In this document: piece after piece, positions 24,329 through 32,365 of the stretch | How the letters are laid out: every line of letters starts with the position of its first letter | Position numbering within the stretch: position 1 is the stretch's first letter | NCBI GenBank assembly: GCA_964511155.1 | Contig: CAZEEJ010000002.1 | Location: 20,157 to 84,156 of the forward strand | DNA from: JAAYDF01 sp964511155 | Lineage (GTDB): Bacteria > Planctomycetota > Phycisphaerae > UBA1845 > PWPN01 | DNA length: 64,000 nt | Direction: 5' to 3' | Translations under genes and position numbers: made by a program | The notes under the pieces: generated by a model | What the model was told of the DNA's origin: nothing | Database searches by the model: none | Seen by the model: the letters and a program-made list of their open reading frames with translations, nothing else

Positions 24329-26434
24329 ATGATGCGAATAGCCGCGTTTGGACCAGGGGCCAGAGCCGTTGCTTTCGTCGGCCTGCTGCTGGCGGCATCG
24401 AATGCCGCCCTGGCGTCGCGCATGGATGAGCTGATCATCGCTCTGGGTAGCGACAACGAGCTGGCCCGGGCGCAGGCCCGGCAGTTGCTGCCGCGTGAGA
24501 GCATCGAGGCCGTGCCCAAGCTGCTGCCGCTGGTGGTGCGCGACGATGAGCCGGTCTGGCGTGCGGCGTTCAACGTGCTGTCGGACTTCATCGGCGAAGT
24601 GGGTGTGCCCGGGCGTGAGGCGGAACGACGGATCGTCACCGACCACCTCATGACGCTGGTCGCCGCCGAGCAGCCGGCCAAGATCAAACTCCGCGGTTTG
24701 CGTTTGCTACCCGCCCTCGTGCCCGATGGTTACCCGATCGACCCCATCGCGGTCCTGCTTGCAGACGGCGAGCTGCGCGAGCGGGCCCGGGCGGCGCTGG
24801 TGGAACTGGGCACCTCGGACGCGGCGGCTGCCCTCCGTGGACATCTGCCCAAGGCGGATGCCGCCTTCCAGGTGGCCCTGCTGGACGGCCTCGGCCAGAT
24901 GCGCGATGCCGGCAGCGCCGATGCTTGCCGGAAGCTGCTGGACAGTCCGGACGCTCCCGTGCGCATCGCCGCCTTGCGGGCGATGGCTTGGACGGGCAAC
25001 CCCTCGCTGATCGCTACCGCCCGGGCCCCGTTTCAGGCCGCCGACGCCGCCCTGAAGGCAGAGGCCTGCGACGCGCTGGTGCGCGTGCTGCGGGGCGTCG
25101 AGACGCACGGCGGCAACTGGCAGCTTCTGGTGGACACGTACCTCGAACTCATCCAGGCGGAAGATCAGCTTATCAAGGAAGCCGCGTTGGCCGGTCTGGG
25201 CCGCAACGGCGACGGCACCTGCGTAGCTCCGATCCTCGCGGCGATCAAGTCGGCCGACAACCCCACGCGAGCCATCGGCCTCGACGCGCTGCGGAACATG
25301 CAGGGCGTGGACGTCGCCCGGGCGCTGGTCGAAGCGTATCCGTCGCTGGATGCGGCCACGCAGCTCGCGATGCTCGCCGTGCTGGGCAGCAAGAAGAGCA
25401 ACCTGGTCATGCCTGTCCTGACGCAGGCGGCCGGTTCGCAGGATGGCCCGACGCGTCTGGCCGGCCTGCAGGCCCTGGCCGCAACGGAATCGCCGGACGG
25501 TCTCGAAACGCTCACCGCTGCCGGTAAGACCGGTACGGCGGAGGAGAAAGCCGCCGCCCAGGCGGGCGTCGTGAGCGTGGCCGACGCGTTGCGTCGCGGC
25601 GGCAAGGTTAAGGAGGCCGGTAGCGCGTACGCCGCCGCTCTGCGGTTGGCCGACGACGATGACGCCGCCCGAGCCGCCTTGGTCGGCTTGGCTGCCTGCC
25701 CGGTGCCCGGCGCACTGAAGCCCACCCTCAAGGCCGCGGAGAATGAGGCCCTCCGGCCGCAGGTGGTCCCGGCCTTGACCGCGGTCGCGGGTGCCCTGGT
25801 GGCGGCCGGGCAGAGGGAAGAGGCCCTCAAGGCCTACCAGACCATTCGTGATCTCGGCGGTGGCAGCGAAACGATGAAGTTGGTCGCCAAGGGCATGAAA
25901 GACCTGGGTGCCGACGTGGATGTCTCCGCGTTGCTGGGGATCCTCACCCACTGGTGGATGGTCGGCCCGTTCGAGCTCGGACCGGAGAACGCCGGGTGGA
26001 ACCAAGCCCTCATTGGCGAGCCCAGCGTCGATCTGAACGCCCGTTATATGGCCGGCAAACGTCGGCTCGACTGGCAGCAGGTCACCAGCCAGGACGATCG
26101 CGGCCTGGTGGATCTGCTCAAGGTACTCGGGCCCGCGGAGCAGGCCATCGCGTATGCTTACACCGAGATCGAGGTGCCGCAGGAGACCCCGGCGGTGCTG
26201 CGGATCGGCGTCGACGACAGCGAGCGGATCTGGGTAAACGGCGAGAAGGTTTTCGAGCACTTTGTGGCCCGCGGGCTGGTCGTCGACCAGGACCAGGTGC
26301 CGGTCAAGCTCAAGGCCGGCAAGAACGTGATTCTGATGAAGATCTGGCAGAACACGCTGGGCTGGGAGTTCTGCGTGCGGATGACCACGCCCGACGGCCA
26401 GCCGGTATCGTTTACGCAACGGACCGGAAAGTAG
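24329..26434 (+). CDS. Exported HEAT-repeat protein with C-terminal sandwich domain
   Basis: The 701-residue protein starts at ATG 24329 (or 24332) after a GAAGTGA repeat array and has a signal peptide ending near SNAALAS. Residues about 35-480 are a chain of alpha-helical HEAT-like repeats (VWRAAFNVLSDFIG, VRIAALRAMAWTG, PTRAIGLDALRNM, PTRLAGLQALAAT), a solenoid for protein contacts. Residues about 480-540 look TPR-like (REEALKAYQTIRDLGG). The last about 150 residues form a beta-sandwich (WWMVGPFELG; LRIGVDDSERIWVNGEKVF; VPVKLKAGKNVILMKIWQ), as in planctomycete proteins linked to sugar metabolism. No enzymatic motif. It probably acts with the adjacent oxidoreductase in the periplasm. Confidence 0.7.
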   Translation: MMRIAAFGPGARAVAFVGLLLAASNAALASRMDELIIALGSDNELARAQARQLLPRESIEAVPKLLPLVVRDDEPVWRAAFNVLSDFIGEVGVPGREAERRIVTDHLMTLVAAEQPAKIKLRGLRLLPALVPDGYPIDPIAVLLADGELRERARAALVELGTSDAAAALRGHLPKADAAFQVALLDGLGQMRDAGSADACRKLLDSPDAPVRIAALRAMAWTGNPSLIATARAPFQAADAALKAEACDALVRVLRGVETHGGNWQLLVDTYLELIQAEDQLIKEAALAGLGRNGDGTCVAPILAAIKSADNPTRAIGLDALRNMQGVDVARALVEAYPSLDAATQLAMLAVLGSKKSNLVMPVLTQAAGSQDGPTRLAGLQALAATESPDGLETLTAAGKTGTAEEKAAAQAGVVSVADALRRGGKVKEAGSAYAAALRLADDDDAARAALVGLAACPVPGALKPTLKAAENEALRPQVVPALTAVAGALVAAGQREEALKAYQTIRDLGGGSETMKLVAKGMKDLGADVDVSALLGILTHWWMVGPFELGPENAGWNQALIGEPSVDLNARYMAGKRRLDWQQVTSQDDRGLVDLLKVLGPAEQAIAYAYTEIEVPQETPAVLRIGVDDSERIWVNGEKVFEHFVARGLVVDQDQVPVKLKAGKNVILMKIWQNTLGWEFCVRMTTPDGQPVSFTQRTGK

Positions 26435-26646
26435 CGGCCGCCCCCCGTGGCGGCCGGAGTGTGCCACACCGTAGCGGCCGCCCCCCGTGGCGGCCGGAGT
26501 GTGCTACTGCTCTGTGAGCAGTGTGCTTGGGAGCCTGCAACGCGTTGGCGGCCCTGCACCGGCGAGACGCCGGTGCCACACAGTAGCGGGCGTCTGCACC
26601 GGCGAGACGCCGGTGCCACACCGGTGCCACACCGGTGCCACACGCA
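26434..26646. repeat. Composite palindromic repeat block
   Basis: The gap contains two direct copies of AGCGGCCGCCCCCCGTGGCG with GCCGGAGTGTG, the hairpin word ACTGCTCTGTGAGCAGT, two copies of TGCACCGGCGAGACGCCGGT with GCCACAC, and then a triplication of CCGGTGCCACA. It separates the HEAT-repeat and FG-GAP genes and is the densest repeat mosaic of the window. Confidence 0.75.
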
Positions 26647-26664
26647 TGGCGGCCGGCAAGAAAT

Positions 26665-27837
26665 ATGAGGTGCGAAGTGAAAACGCTGGTTTGTGGATGT
26701 ATCGGCATTGTGTTTGTCCTGGCGGCCACGGTCGCTGCACCCGCCGCCGAACCGCGTCTGCGGTTCGAGCGGACGCGCATCGGCGACGTGATCTACGAGA
26801 CCGCTTGCGCCTTTGACGTGGATCATGACGGAGCGATCGACATCGTTTCGGGAGAGTTCTGGTTTGCCGGCCCCACCTTCGAGCAGCGGCACCGGATCTG
26901 CGAGCTGAAACGCGTCGACGACTACTACGACAACTTCTCCGATTATCCGCTGGATGTGAACGGCGACGGCTATCTGGACCTGATGACCGGCGGCTGGTGG
27001 GGCAAGACGCTGCAGTGGCGGGAGAATCCCAAGGGGCAGCCCATCCCCTGGAAGACGCACGACATCGACGAATGCGGCAACGTGGAGACGACGCGTTTAT
27101 GGGACGTGGACGGCGATGGCCACGTCGAAGCGGTGCCCAACGCCGGCGGCAACGTGGTGTTTTACAGGCTCATCCGCGACGCCCAGGGCAAAGGCACCGG
27201 CCGATTCAGCCGGCACGAGGTCAAGATGGGCGGTTGCGGGCACGGCTTGGGCTTTGGGGACGTCAACGGCGACGGCCGCGGGGACTTCATCGCCCCCGAC
27301 GGTTGGATCGAGGCCCCCGAGGATCCGCTCACCGGCCAGTGGACCTGGCACCCGGAGTTCAGCCTCGGGGCGGCCAGCGTGCCCATCCTCGTCCATGACG
27401 TGAACCTCGACGGACGGGCCGACCTGATCGTGGGCATGGGGCACGACTACGGCCTCTTCTGGTACGAGCAGCAGCGCGCCGCCGACGGCAAACGCTCGTG
27501 GGTCCGACACGTCATCGACGGCGACCGGTCGCAATACCACGAGATGCTCCTGGAAGACATCGACAAGGACGGGCAGGTCGAACTGATCACCGGCAAGCGG
27601 TACCGGGCCCACGCCTTCAGCGACCCCGGCTCGCTCGATCCGCTCGGCCTGTACTACTTCAAGATCGACGGCGGGAAGTTCCGGCGGGTCACCCTGGACT
27701 ACGGCCCCGCTTCCCTGGCCAGCGGTGCGGGCATCTACCTGTGGGTCAGCGATATCGACGGCAACGGATGGAAGGATATCATTGCCCCGGGCAAGGAGGG
27801 CGTGTACCTCTTCCGCAATCATGGACCAATCAACTGA
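26665..27837 (+). CDS. Exported FG-GAP/VCBS repeat beta-propeller protein
   Basis: The 390-residue protein has a signal peptide (VKTLVCGCIGIVFVLAATVA); starts at ATG 26665 or GTG 26677 are both possible. At least seven calcium-loop motifs of the FG-GAP/VCBS type are visible: DVDHDGAIDI, DVNGDGYLDL, DVDGDGHVEA, DVNGDGRGDF, DVNLDGRADL, DIDKDGQVEL and DIDGNGWKDI. These form the blades of a beta-propeller resembling integrin alpha heads and many planctomycete surface proteins. No catalytic residues stand out. The epimerase-like gene begins 13 bases after its stop, so the two are cotranscribed. Probable periplasmic or surface binding protein. Confidence 0.8.
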   Translation: MRCEVKTLVCGCIGIVFVLAATVAAPAAEPRLRFERTRIGDVIYETACAFDVDHDGAIDIVSGEFWFAGPTFEQRHRICELKRVDDYYDNFSDYPLDVNGDGYLDLMTGGWWGKTLQWRENPKGQPIPWKTHDIDECGNVETTRLWDVDGDGHVEAVPNAGGNVVFYRLIRDAQGKGTGRFSRHEVKMGGCGHGLGFGDVNGDGRGDFIAPDGWIEAPEDPLTGQWTWHPEFSLGAASVPILVHDVNLDGRADLIVGMGHDYGLFWYEQQRAADGKRSWVRHVIDGDRSQYHEMLLEDIDKDGQVELITGKRYRAHAFSDPGSLDPLGLYYFKIDGGKFRRVTLDYGPASLASGAGIYLWVSDIDGNGWKDIIAPGKEGVYLFRNHGPIN

Positions 27838-27850
27838 AGGGAGACGACTC

Positions 27851-28696
27851 ATGCGGATCGGCGTGGACCTGATGCTGTGGACCGGTTGCTACACGCGCAA
27901 AGACGTGAAGCTCATCGACAAAGTGGGGGCCATGGGTTTTGACGGGGTCGAGTTCCCGATCTTCGACCCCTCGGCGGTGGACGTGCCCGCGACGCGTCGG
28001 GCGCTGGCCGACCGGGGGCTCGGGGCGACCGTCTGCACGGTGATCGTCAAGGGCTCGCTGATCAGCTCAAGCGCCGGCGAGCGCAAGCAGGCCCTCGACC
28101 ACGTCAAGCGGGCGCTGGACGTGAGCCGCGAGATCGGCGCGGAGGTCGTCGCCGGCCCGCTCTATTCGCCGGTCGGGCTGCTCGTCGGCCGCGGTCGCAA
28201 CGACGCCGAGTGGAAGCACGCCGTGGCCGGCCTGCGCAAGATCGCCGATCATGCCGAGTCGCTCGACATCACCGTCGGCATCGAGCCGCTCAACCGTTTC
28301 GAGACCTACTTTGTGAACATCTGTGCCGACGCCCTCAAACTCTGCCAGGAAGTTGGTAGCCCCCGCGTCGGCGTGCACTACGACACCTTCCACGCCAACA
28401 TCGAGGAGAAGGACCCCGTCGCCGCCCTGCGCAAGATCGGTTCCAAGTGGCTGGTCCACGTCCACGCCTGCGAGAACGACCGCGGCATCCCCGGCAGCGG
28501 CCACGTGCCCTGGACGGAGTTCTTCAAGGCCCTGCGGGCGCTCAAGTACAAGGGCTGGGTCACCATCGAGAGCTTCGTGCCGGCCATCAAGGAGATCGCC
28601 CGGGCGGCCAGCATCTGGCGTCCCCTGGCCAAGGACGGCGACGACCTCGCCAAGCGCGGCCTCCGCTTCCTCCGCGCCAACCTCGCCCGCGGCTGA
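27851..28696 (+). CDS. Sugar phosphate isomerase/epimerase family protein (D-tagatose 3-epimerase-like)
   Basis: The 281-residue cytoplasmic TIM-barrel protein starts at ATG 27851, after GAAGGGAG. Motifs match the xylose isomerase-like/DTE family: GIEPLNRFETYFVN (metal-binding glutamate near 152), GVHYDTFHANIEE (aspartate near 180), HVHACENDRGIPGSGHVPW (histidine near 206 and substrate contacts) and VTIESF (glutamate near 242). This metal quartet is characteristic of ketose 3-epimerases. The context (oxidoreductase, exported HEAT and FG-GAP proteins) suggests breakdown of an unusual sugar. The exact substrate cannot be inferred. Confidence 0.85.
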   Translation: MRIGVDLMLWTGCYTRKDVKLIDKVGAMGFDGVEFPIFDPSAVDVPATRRALADRGLGATVCTVIVKGSLISSSAGERKQALDHVKRALDVSREIGAEVVAGPLYSPVGLLVGRGRNDAEWKHAVAGLRKIADHAESLDITVGIEPLNRFETYFVNICADALKLCQEVGSPRVGVHYDTFHANIEEKDPVAALRKIGSKWLVHVHACENDRGIPGSGHVPWTEFFKALRALKYKGWVTIESFVPAIKEIARAASIWRPLAKDGDDLAKRGLRFLRANLARG

Positions 28697-28782
28697 GCGT
28701 CCCGCGTCAGCCGGGGAGAGCGAGTCGCGAACCGACGGCTTTATCCCGGCACCGCTCAGCGGAAGGTCGCTGACAGCCTCGG

Positions 28783-28919
28783 CCGGTGGCCCATCCTTCA
28801 CAACGCGATGGGTGGGCTCACGATGCTGCGGATGGAGGAAGGGCTCCGGGCAAAGCAGGCTTTTTTACGCGGTCGATCATCGCGAGCCCACCCTTGCTGC
28901 GCAAGGATGGGCCACCCGG
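28783..28919. mobile_element. About 137-bp inverted-repeat element, copy 2
   Basis: CCGGTGGCCCATCCTT at the left and AAGGATGGGCCACCCGG at the right are inverted. The inside (GATGGGTGGGCTCACGATG, GATGGAGGAAGGG, GATCATCGCGAGCCCACCC) matches the inverse of 45536-45672 closely and 14306-14444 less closely. Confidence 0.7.
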
Positions 28920-29174
28920 CCATCCATGTGCACCACGAAGCACACGAAGAGCGCGAAGGGAGGAGGGGGCCTGGAAGTAGGCCCGGCTGGTCTCTGATCG
29001 GCGTTTATCGGCGTTCATCGGCGGTTCGCCGCTCCTTGGGTTGCAGGTGAAGCCCGCCCGGCGATCCCTGCGCCTCTGCGTGAGCTGTTTTCTCGCTTCT
29101 CGCTTCTCACTTCTCACTTCTCACTTCGTCAACGTCGCGGAATGCAACGCTGGGGGGCACTCATCCCCCGCTTC

Positions 29175-29202
29175 TTGACGGCCGTCGTGGAGGGTGTAGA
29201 GT
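29175..29202 (+). promoter_or_regulatory. Promoter for eno
   Basis: TTGACG at 29175-29180 and TAGAGT at 29197-29202 are 16 bases apart, giving a start near 29209 and a leader of about 75 bases before the enolase ATG. Confidence 0.5.
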
Positions 29203-29282
29203 AGATATCCGGTCCGTCGGCGTGGGCCGACGGCAGTGGGTAAGGTGCAGCAAGGTGCTGTTCTCGTAAGGGTAGGGCATTG

Positions 29283-30590
29283 ATGTCGACAGAGACCGAA
29301 ATCATCCATGTAGGCGGCCGCGAGATTCTGGATTCCCGGGGTAACCCGACGGTCGAGGCGACCGTGGTTCTGGCCAACGAGTGCACGGGGCAGGCGGCGG
29401 TGCCCTCGGGAGCATCGACGGGCGAGCACGAGGCGGTCGAGCTGCGGGACGGCGATAAGGGCCGCTACCTCGGCAAGGGCGTGCTCAAGGCGGTCGAGAA
29501 CGTCAGCACCAAGATCGCCGACGCGGTGGTCGGGCTGGATGCCACGGACCAGGAGGCCCTGGACCGGGCCATGCGGGATCTGGACGGCACGCCCAACAAG
29601 GGCAACCTCGGGGCCAACGCCATGCTGGCGGTCTCCATGGCCGCCGCCAAGGCCGCTGCCGAGTCGAGCCAACTGCCGCTCTTCCGCTACCTGGGCGGGG
29701 CCGGGGCCCACGTTCTGCCCGTGCCCATGATGAACATCCTCAACGGCGGCAAGCACGCCGACAACAACGTCGACTTCCAGGAGTTCATGGTCCAACCGTG
29801 GGGCGCGCCGAGCTTCCGCGAAGCCTTGCGCTGGGGGACGGAGATCTTCCACGCCCTCAAGAACGTCCTCAAGGGCAAGGGCTACAACACGGCCGTCGGC
29901 GACGAAGGCGGCTTCGCCCCCAACCTCAAGAGCAACGACGAGGCCTTCGAGGTGATCGCGACGGCGGTCGAGAAGGCCGGGTACAAGCTCGGCGAGCAGA
30001 TCTTCTTCGCCCTCGACCCGGCGGCCAGCGAGCTGTACACCGAAGCCAGGGCCAAGGGCAAGGAGGGCTACTGCTTCTTCAAGTCCGCCCCCGACCGGAT
30101 CGTCAGTTCGGAGGAAATGACGGAATACTGGGCAGAAAAGTGCCGCCAATGGCCGATCCGTAGTATAGAGGACGGGCTGGCCGAGGATGACTGGGCCGGC
30201 TGGGCGAAGATGACCACCAAGCTCGGCCACCGCATCCAGATCGTGGGCGACGACCTGTTCGTGACCAACGTCGAGCGGCTGGCCCGCGGGCTCAAGGAGA
30301 AGGTGGCCAACAGCATCCTGGTCAAGGTCAACCAGATCGGGACGCTGACCGAGACGTTCAACGCGATCGGCCTGGCCATGCGGAACGGCTACACGGCGGT
30401 GATCAGCCACCGCAGCGGCGAGACCGAGGACACGACCATCGCCGACATTGCCGTGGCGACGAACGCCGGCCAGATCAAGACCGGCAGCGCCAGCCGGACG
30501 GACCGCATCGCCAAGTACAACCAGTTGCTCCGCATCGAGGAGCACCTGCAGGATGAGGCGGTGTTCGGCGGGCAGTTCTGGGCCAAGTGA
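29283..30590 (+). CDS. eno: Enolase
   Basis: The 435-residue cytoplasmic enzyme converts 2-phosphoglycerate to phosphoenolpyruvate in glycolysis. Length and motifs are canonical: REILDSRGNPTVE near the N-terminus, PSGASTGEHEA, MNILNGGKHADNNVDFQEFM, GDEGGFAPNL (catalytic glutamate region), the metal ligands in FALDPAASELY, SIEDGLAEDDWAGW and IVGDDLFVTN, the catalytic lysine in ILVKVNQIGTLTE, and SHRSGETEDTTIADIAV. ATG 29283 is preferred over the TTG just before it. The FtsB/DivIC-like gene follows after 42 bases, an arrangement known from other bacteria. Confidence 0.97.
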   Translation: MSTETEIIHVGGREILDSRGNPTVEATVVLANECTGQAAVPSGASTGEHEAVELRDGDKGRYLGKGVLKAVENVSTKIADAVVGLDATDQEALDRAMRDLDGTPNKGNLGANAMLAVSMAAAKAAAESSQLPLFRYLGGAGAHVLPVPMMNILNGGKHADNNVDFQEFMVQPWGAPSFREALRWGTEIFHALKNVLKGKGYNTAVGDEGGFAPNLKSNDEAFEVIATAVEKAGYKLGEQIFFALDPAASELYTEARAKGKEGYCFFKSAPDRIVSSEEMTEYWAEKCRQWPIRSIEDGLAEDDWAGWAKMTTKLGHRIQIVGDDLFVTNVERLARGLKEKVANSILVKVNQIGTLTETFNAIGLAMRNGYTAVISHRSGETEDTTIADIAVATNAGQIKTGSASRTDRIAKYNQLLRIEEHLQDEAVFGGQFWAK

Positions 30591-30632
30591 CCGCCAGGGC
30601 GGGAGTTGGCCTTCGCGCAGGGAGGTGCGACT

Positions 30633-31250
30633 ATGGCTCAAGAGTGGTCCCAGCCACAACCCGAGTCGGGCACGTCGCGGGCCGCCCACCCGATCATGTT
30701 CGGCGTCCTGACCGGCCTGGCGCTCCTGATTTTCGCGCCCTGCGTCCTGGTACCGCTGTGGCTGGAGGGTGAGCAGCTTCGGGAACACGAGGCGGCCCTG
30801 GCGACCGCCATCGCCCAGCTCGAAGCCCAGGCCGCTCGGAACAACGCCCGGGCCGAGGCCCTCCGGGCGGACCCGCTGGTCATCGAACGGCTCATCCGCC
30901 GCGATCTCAACTTCCGGCCGGATTCCGAATATGTCGTGCAATGGCCCGTCGGTGAATTGGCGGCGGTCAGACCCCACGTACCCTCGACTTCCCCCTATAT
31001 GGTCCCCGTCGAGCTGGCTCCGCCCTCGCCTCTAGCGGGTTGGGTGACCGCCCTGGGCCGCTGGCTGCCTGCCTGGCCCTGGCGGCAACTGTTCGCTTCC
31101 TCGCCCAACCGCGAGCTGCTGCTCCTGATGGCCGGGGGGCTGCTCCTGGCCGCTTTCGTGCTCTACACGCCCCCCGTCCGCTGCCCCATGCCCGCCGCTC
31201 AGGGCGCAAAAAAAGACCATCCTGGCAGCCGGTCGGGGGTCGTGGAGTAA
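30633..31250 (+). CDS. FtsB/DivIC-like septum formation protein
   Basis: The 205-residue protein starts at ATG 30633 behind GGAGGTGCG. It has a transmembrane helix at about 21-45 (GVLTGLALLIFAPCVLVPLW), then a coiled coil (LREHEAALATAIAQLEAQAARNN), the layout of FtsB/DivIC cell-division proteins. The motif RRDLNFRPDSEYVVQWP after the coil also fits the family. Unusually a second hydrophobic helix lies near the C-terminus (LLLLMAGGLLLAAFVLY), so it is longer than the usual about 100 residues. The position right after eno supports the call. The last 13 codons overlap a transcription terminator, so the C-terminus is probably not important. Confidence 0.6.
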   Translation: MAQEWSQPQPESGTSRAAHPIMFGVLTGLALLIFAPCVLVPLWLEGEQLREHEAALATAIAQLEAQAARNNARAEALRADPLVIERLIRRDLNFRPDSEYVVQWPVGELAAVRPHVPSTSPYMVPVELAPPSPLAGWVTALGRWLPAWPWRQLFASSPNRELLLLMAGGLLLAAFVLYTPPVRCPMPAAQGAKKDHPGSRSGVVE

Positions 31251-31276
31251 GCAGCCAGGATGGCTTCGTTTCGTTT
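31207..31276. terminator. Intrinsic terminator overlapping the end of the FtsB/DivIC-like gene
   Basis: CCATCCTGGC (31217-31226) pairs with GCCAGGATGG (31254-31263). An A-run precedes the stem and CTTCGTTTCGTTT follows it, so it may act in both directions. The stop codon of the gene (31248-31250) lies in the loop. Confidence 0.7.
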
Positions 31277-31422
31277 GGATGTCCCCCCGCAAAGCCCCGG
31301 CATCGCATCGCCGGGTTCGCAGGCGGTTGATCGCTTCACCAGCAGGTTCCGCGACAAAGGTATTGTCGGCCATTCTGGCTGAACCCGACAGGGGGAAAAC
31401 ACCCGCATCTGAAGGCCGGCGG

Positions 31423-32187
31423 CTACTGAGGCGGGAGCTCCGCCGGCCCGAGCGTGCGGAACTTGCGAGCGGGCACGCCCCACCAGAACTCGTTCTCACC
31501 GACGACCGTGTTGGGCAGGACCACGGAGCCGGCCCCGATTACCGCGCCGCGCTTGACGTGCACCCCGCCCAGGATCTTCACGTCGCCGCCGACCACGACC
31601 TCATCCTCGATGATCGTCCGTTTATAGACCACGACGTCGCGTTCGACGTAATGGCCCGCCACGGTGGCGTTGAAGCCCAGGACGACGTTGCGGCCGACCT
31701 CCACGAGGTGTGGATCGAGCACGTACGGCTCGGTGTAGAAGCAGGACTTCGACCGCGGCCCGAAGATCCGGTTCATCAGCCAGCACATCGGCGGCAGGTT
31801 CGCCACGTGCAGCACCAGGAACGCGGGGAAGGGCGCATCCAGCCGGGCCTTGGTCAAGGCCCCGACCAGGCAGGACCACACGACCGGCATGGGCGGCCGC
31901 TGACCCGGCTTGACCGAGTAGCGTCCCTCACGCGGCGTGGGCACCAGCAGCCGCAGCACCACCAGGTGGGCCACATAGATCAGGTTGTAGACCACCACGA
32001 ACAGGGACAGCCTCATGCCCCATAGCCCGGCAACCTCCCAGGTCATGCGCAGCGGACCGCCCGCCGGCCACAGGCCGAGCCGGGTGAACGTGGCCGCCGT
32101 GACGATCAGGGCGTTCGACCAGATGAACAGGCGGACAAGCGCATCCGCGACCAGGGCGAGTTGCAGTCCGGATCGGATGTCGGGCAC
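31423..32187 (-). CDS. Membrane-anchored hexapeptide-repeat acyltransferase
   Basis: I start the protein at GTG 32187 (GGAGG upstream), giving 254 residues. The open frame continues to ATG 32331, but those 48 residues are proline-rich and contain a doubled CEAASG word derived from a repeat, so they are probably not translated. Two or three hydrophobic helices come first (LQLALVADALVRLFIW; LSLFVVVYNLIYVAHLVVL). The C-terminal about 110 residues form a left-handed beta-helix with hexapeptide repeats (VEVGRNVVLGFNATVAGHYV, IIEDEVVVGGDVKIL, VKRGAVIGAGSVVLPNTVVG). This is typical of sugar O- or N-acetyltransferases. Substrate unknown. Confidence 0.75.
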   Translation of the reverse strand: MPDIRSGLQLALVADALVRLFIWSNALIVTAATFTRLGLWPAGGPLRMTWEVAGLWGMRLSLFVVVYNLIYVAHLVVLRLLVPTPREGRYSVKPGQRPPMPVVWSCLVGALTKARLDAPFPAFLVLHVANLPPMCWLMNRIFGPRSKSCFYTEPYVLDPHLVEVGRNVVLGFNATVAGHYVERDVVVYKRTIIEDEVVVGGDVKILGGVHVKRGAVIGAGSVVLPNTVVGENEFWWGVPARKFRTLGPAELPPQ

Positions 32188-32189
32188 CG

Positions 32190-32270
32190 GTCCTCCGTCA
32201 ACTCGGCCGCTTGCGGCTTCGCACGGCCGCGATGTCGCATCGCCGCTTGCGGCTTCGCACGACCGCGGTG
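32190..32270. repeat. Doubled GCTTGCGGCTTCGCACG word
   Basis: CCGCTTGCGGCTTCGCACG occurs twice about 38 bases apart, inside the upstream part of the acyltransferase frame. It is the inverse of GCGAAGCCGCAAGCGG at 166 and 43212. Its presence argues that this stretch is intergenic rather than coding. Confidence 0.6.
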
Positions 32271-32365
32271 GGACTTGGGGAGGCGTCATCGGTACAGCGG
32301 TCGGCCGGATATCGGGTTCAATTGGACTCATAGCCGCCGCACGATGCCACGCCCGACCGGTCGTG

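Larger units (their letters stand above)
28697..29282. other. Intergenic region with several repeats and the eno promoter
   Basis: No gene. It contains an inverted-repeat element (28783-28919), a CACCACGAAGCACACGAAGA word (from 28931), a GATCGGCGTTTATCGGCGTT word (from 28996), and an inverted AGTGAGA array (29092-29130). The words CACGAAGNACACGAAG and GGCGTTCATCGGCGG are widespread short repeats of unexplained origin in environmental genomes. The promoter of enolase follows at 29175. Confidence 0.6.
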
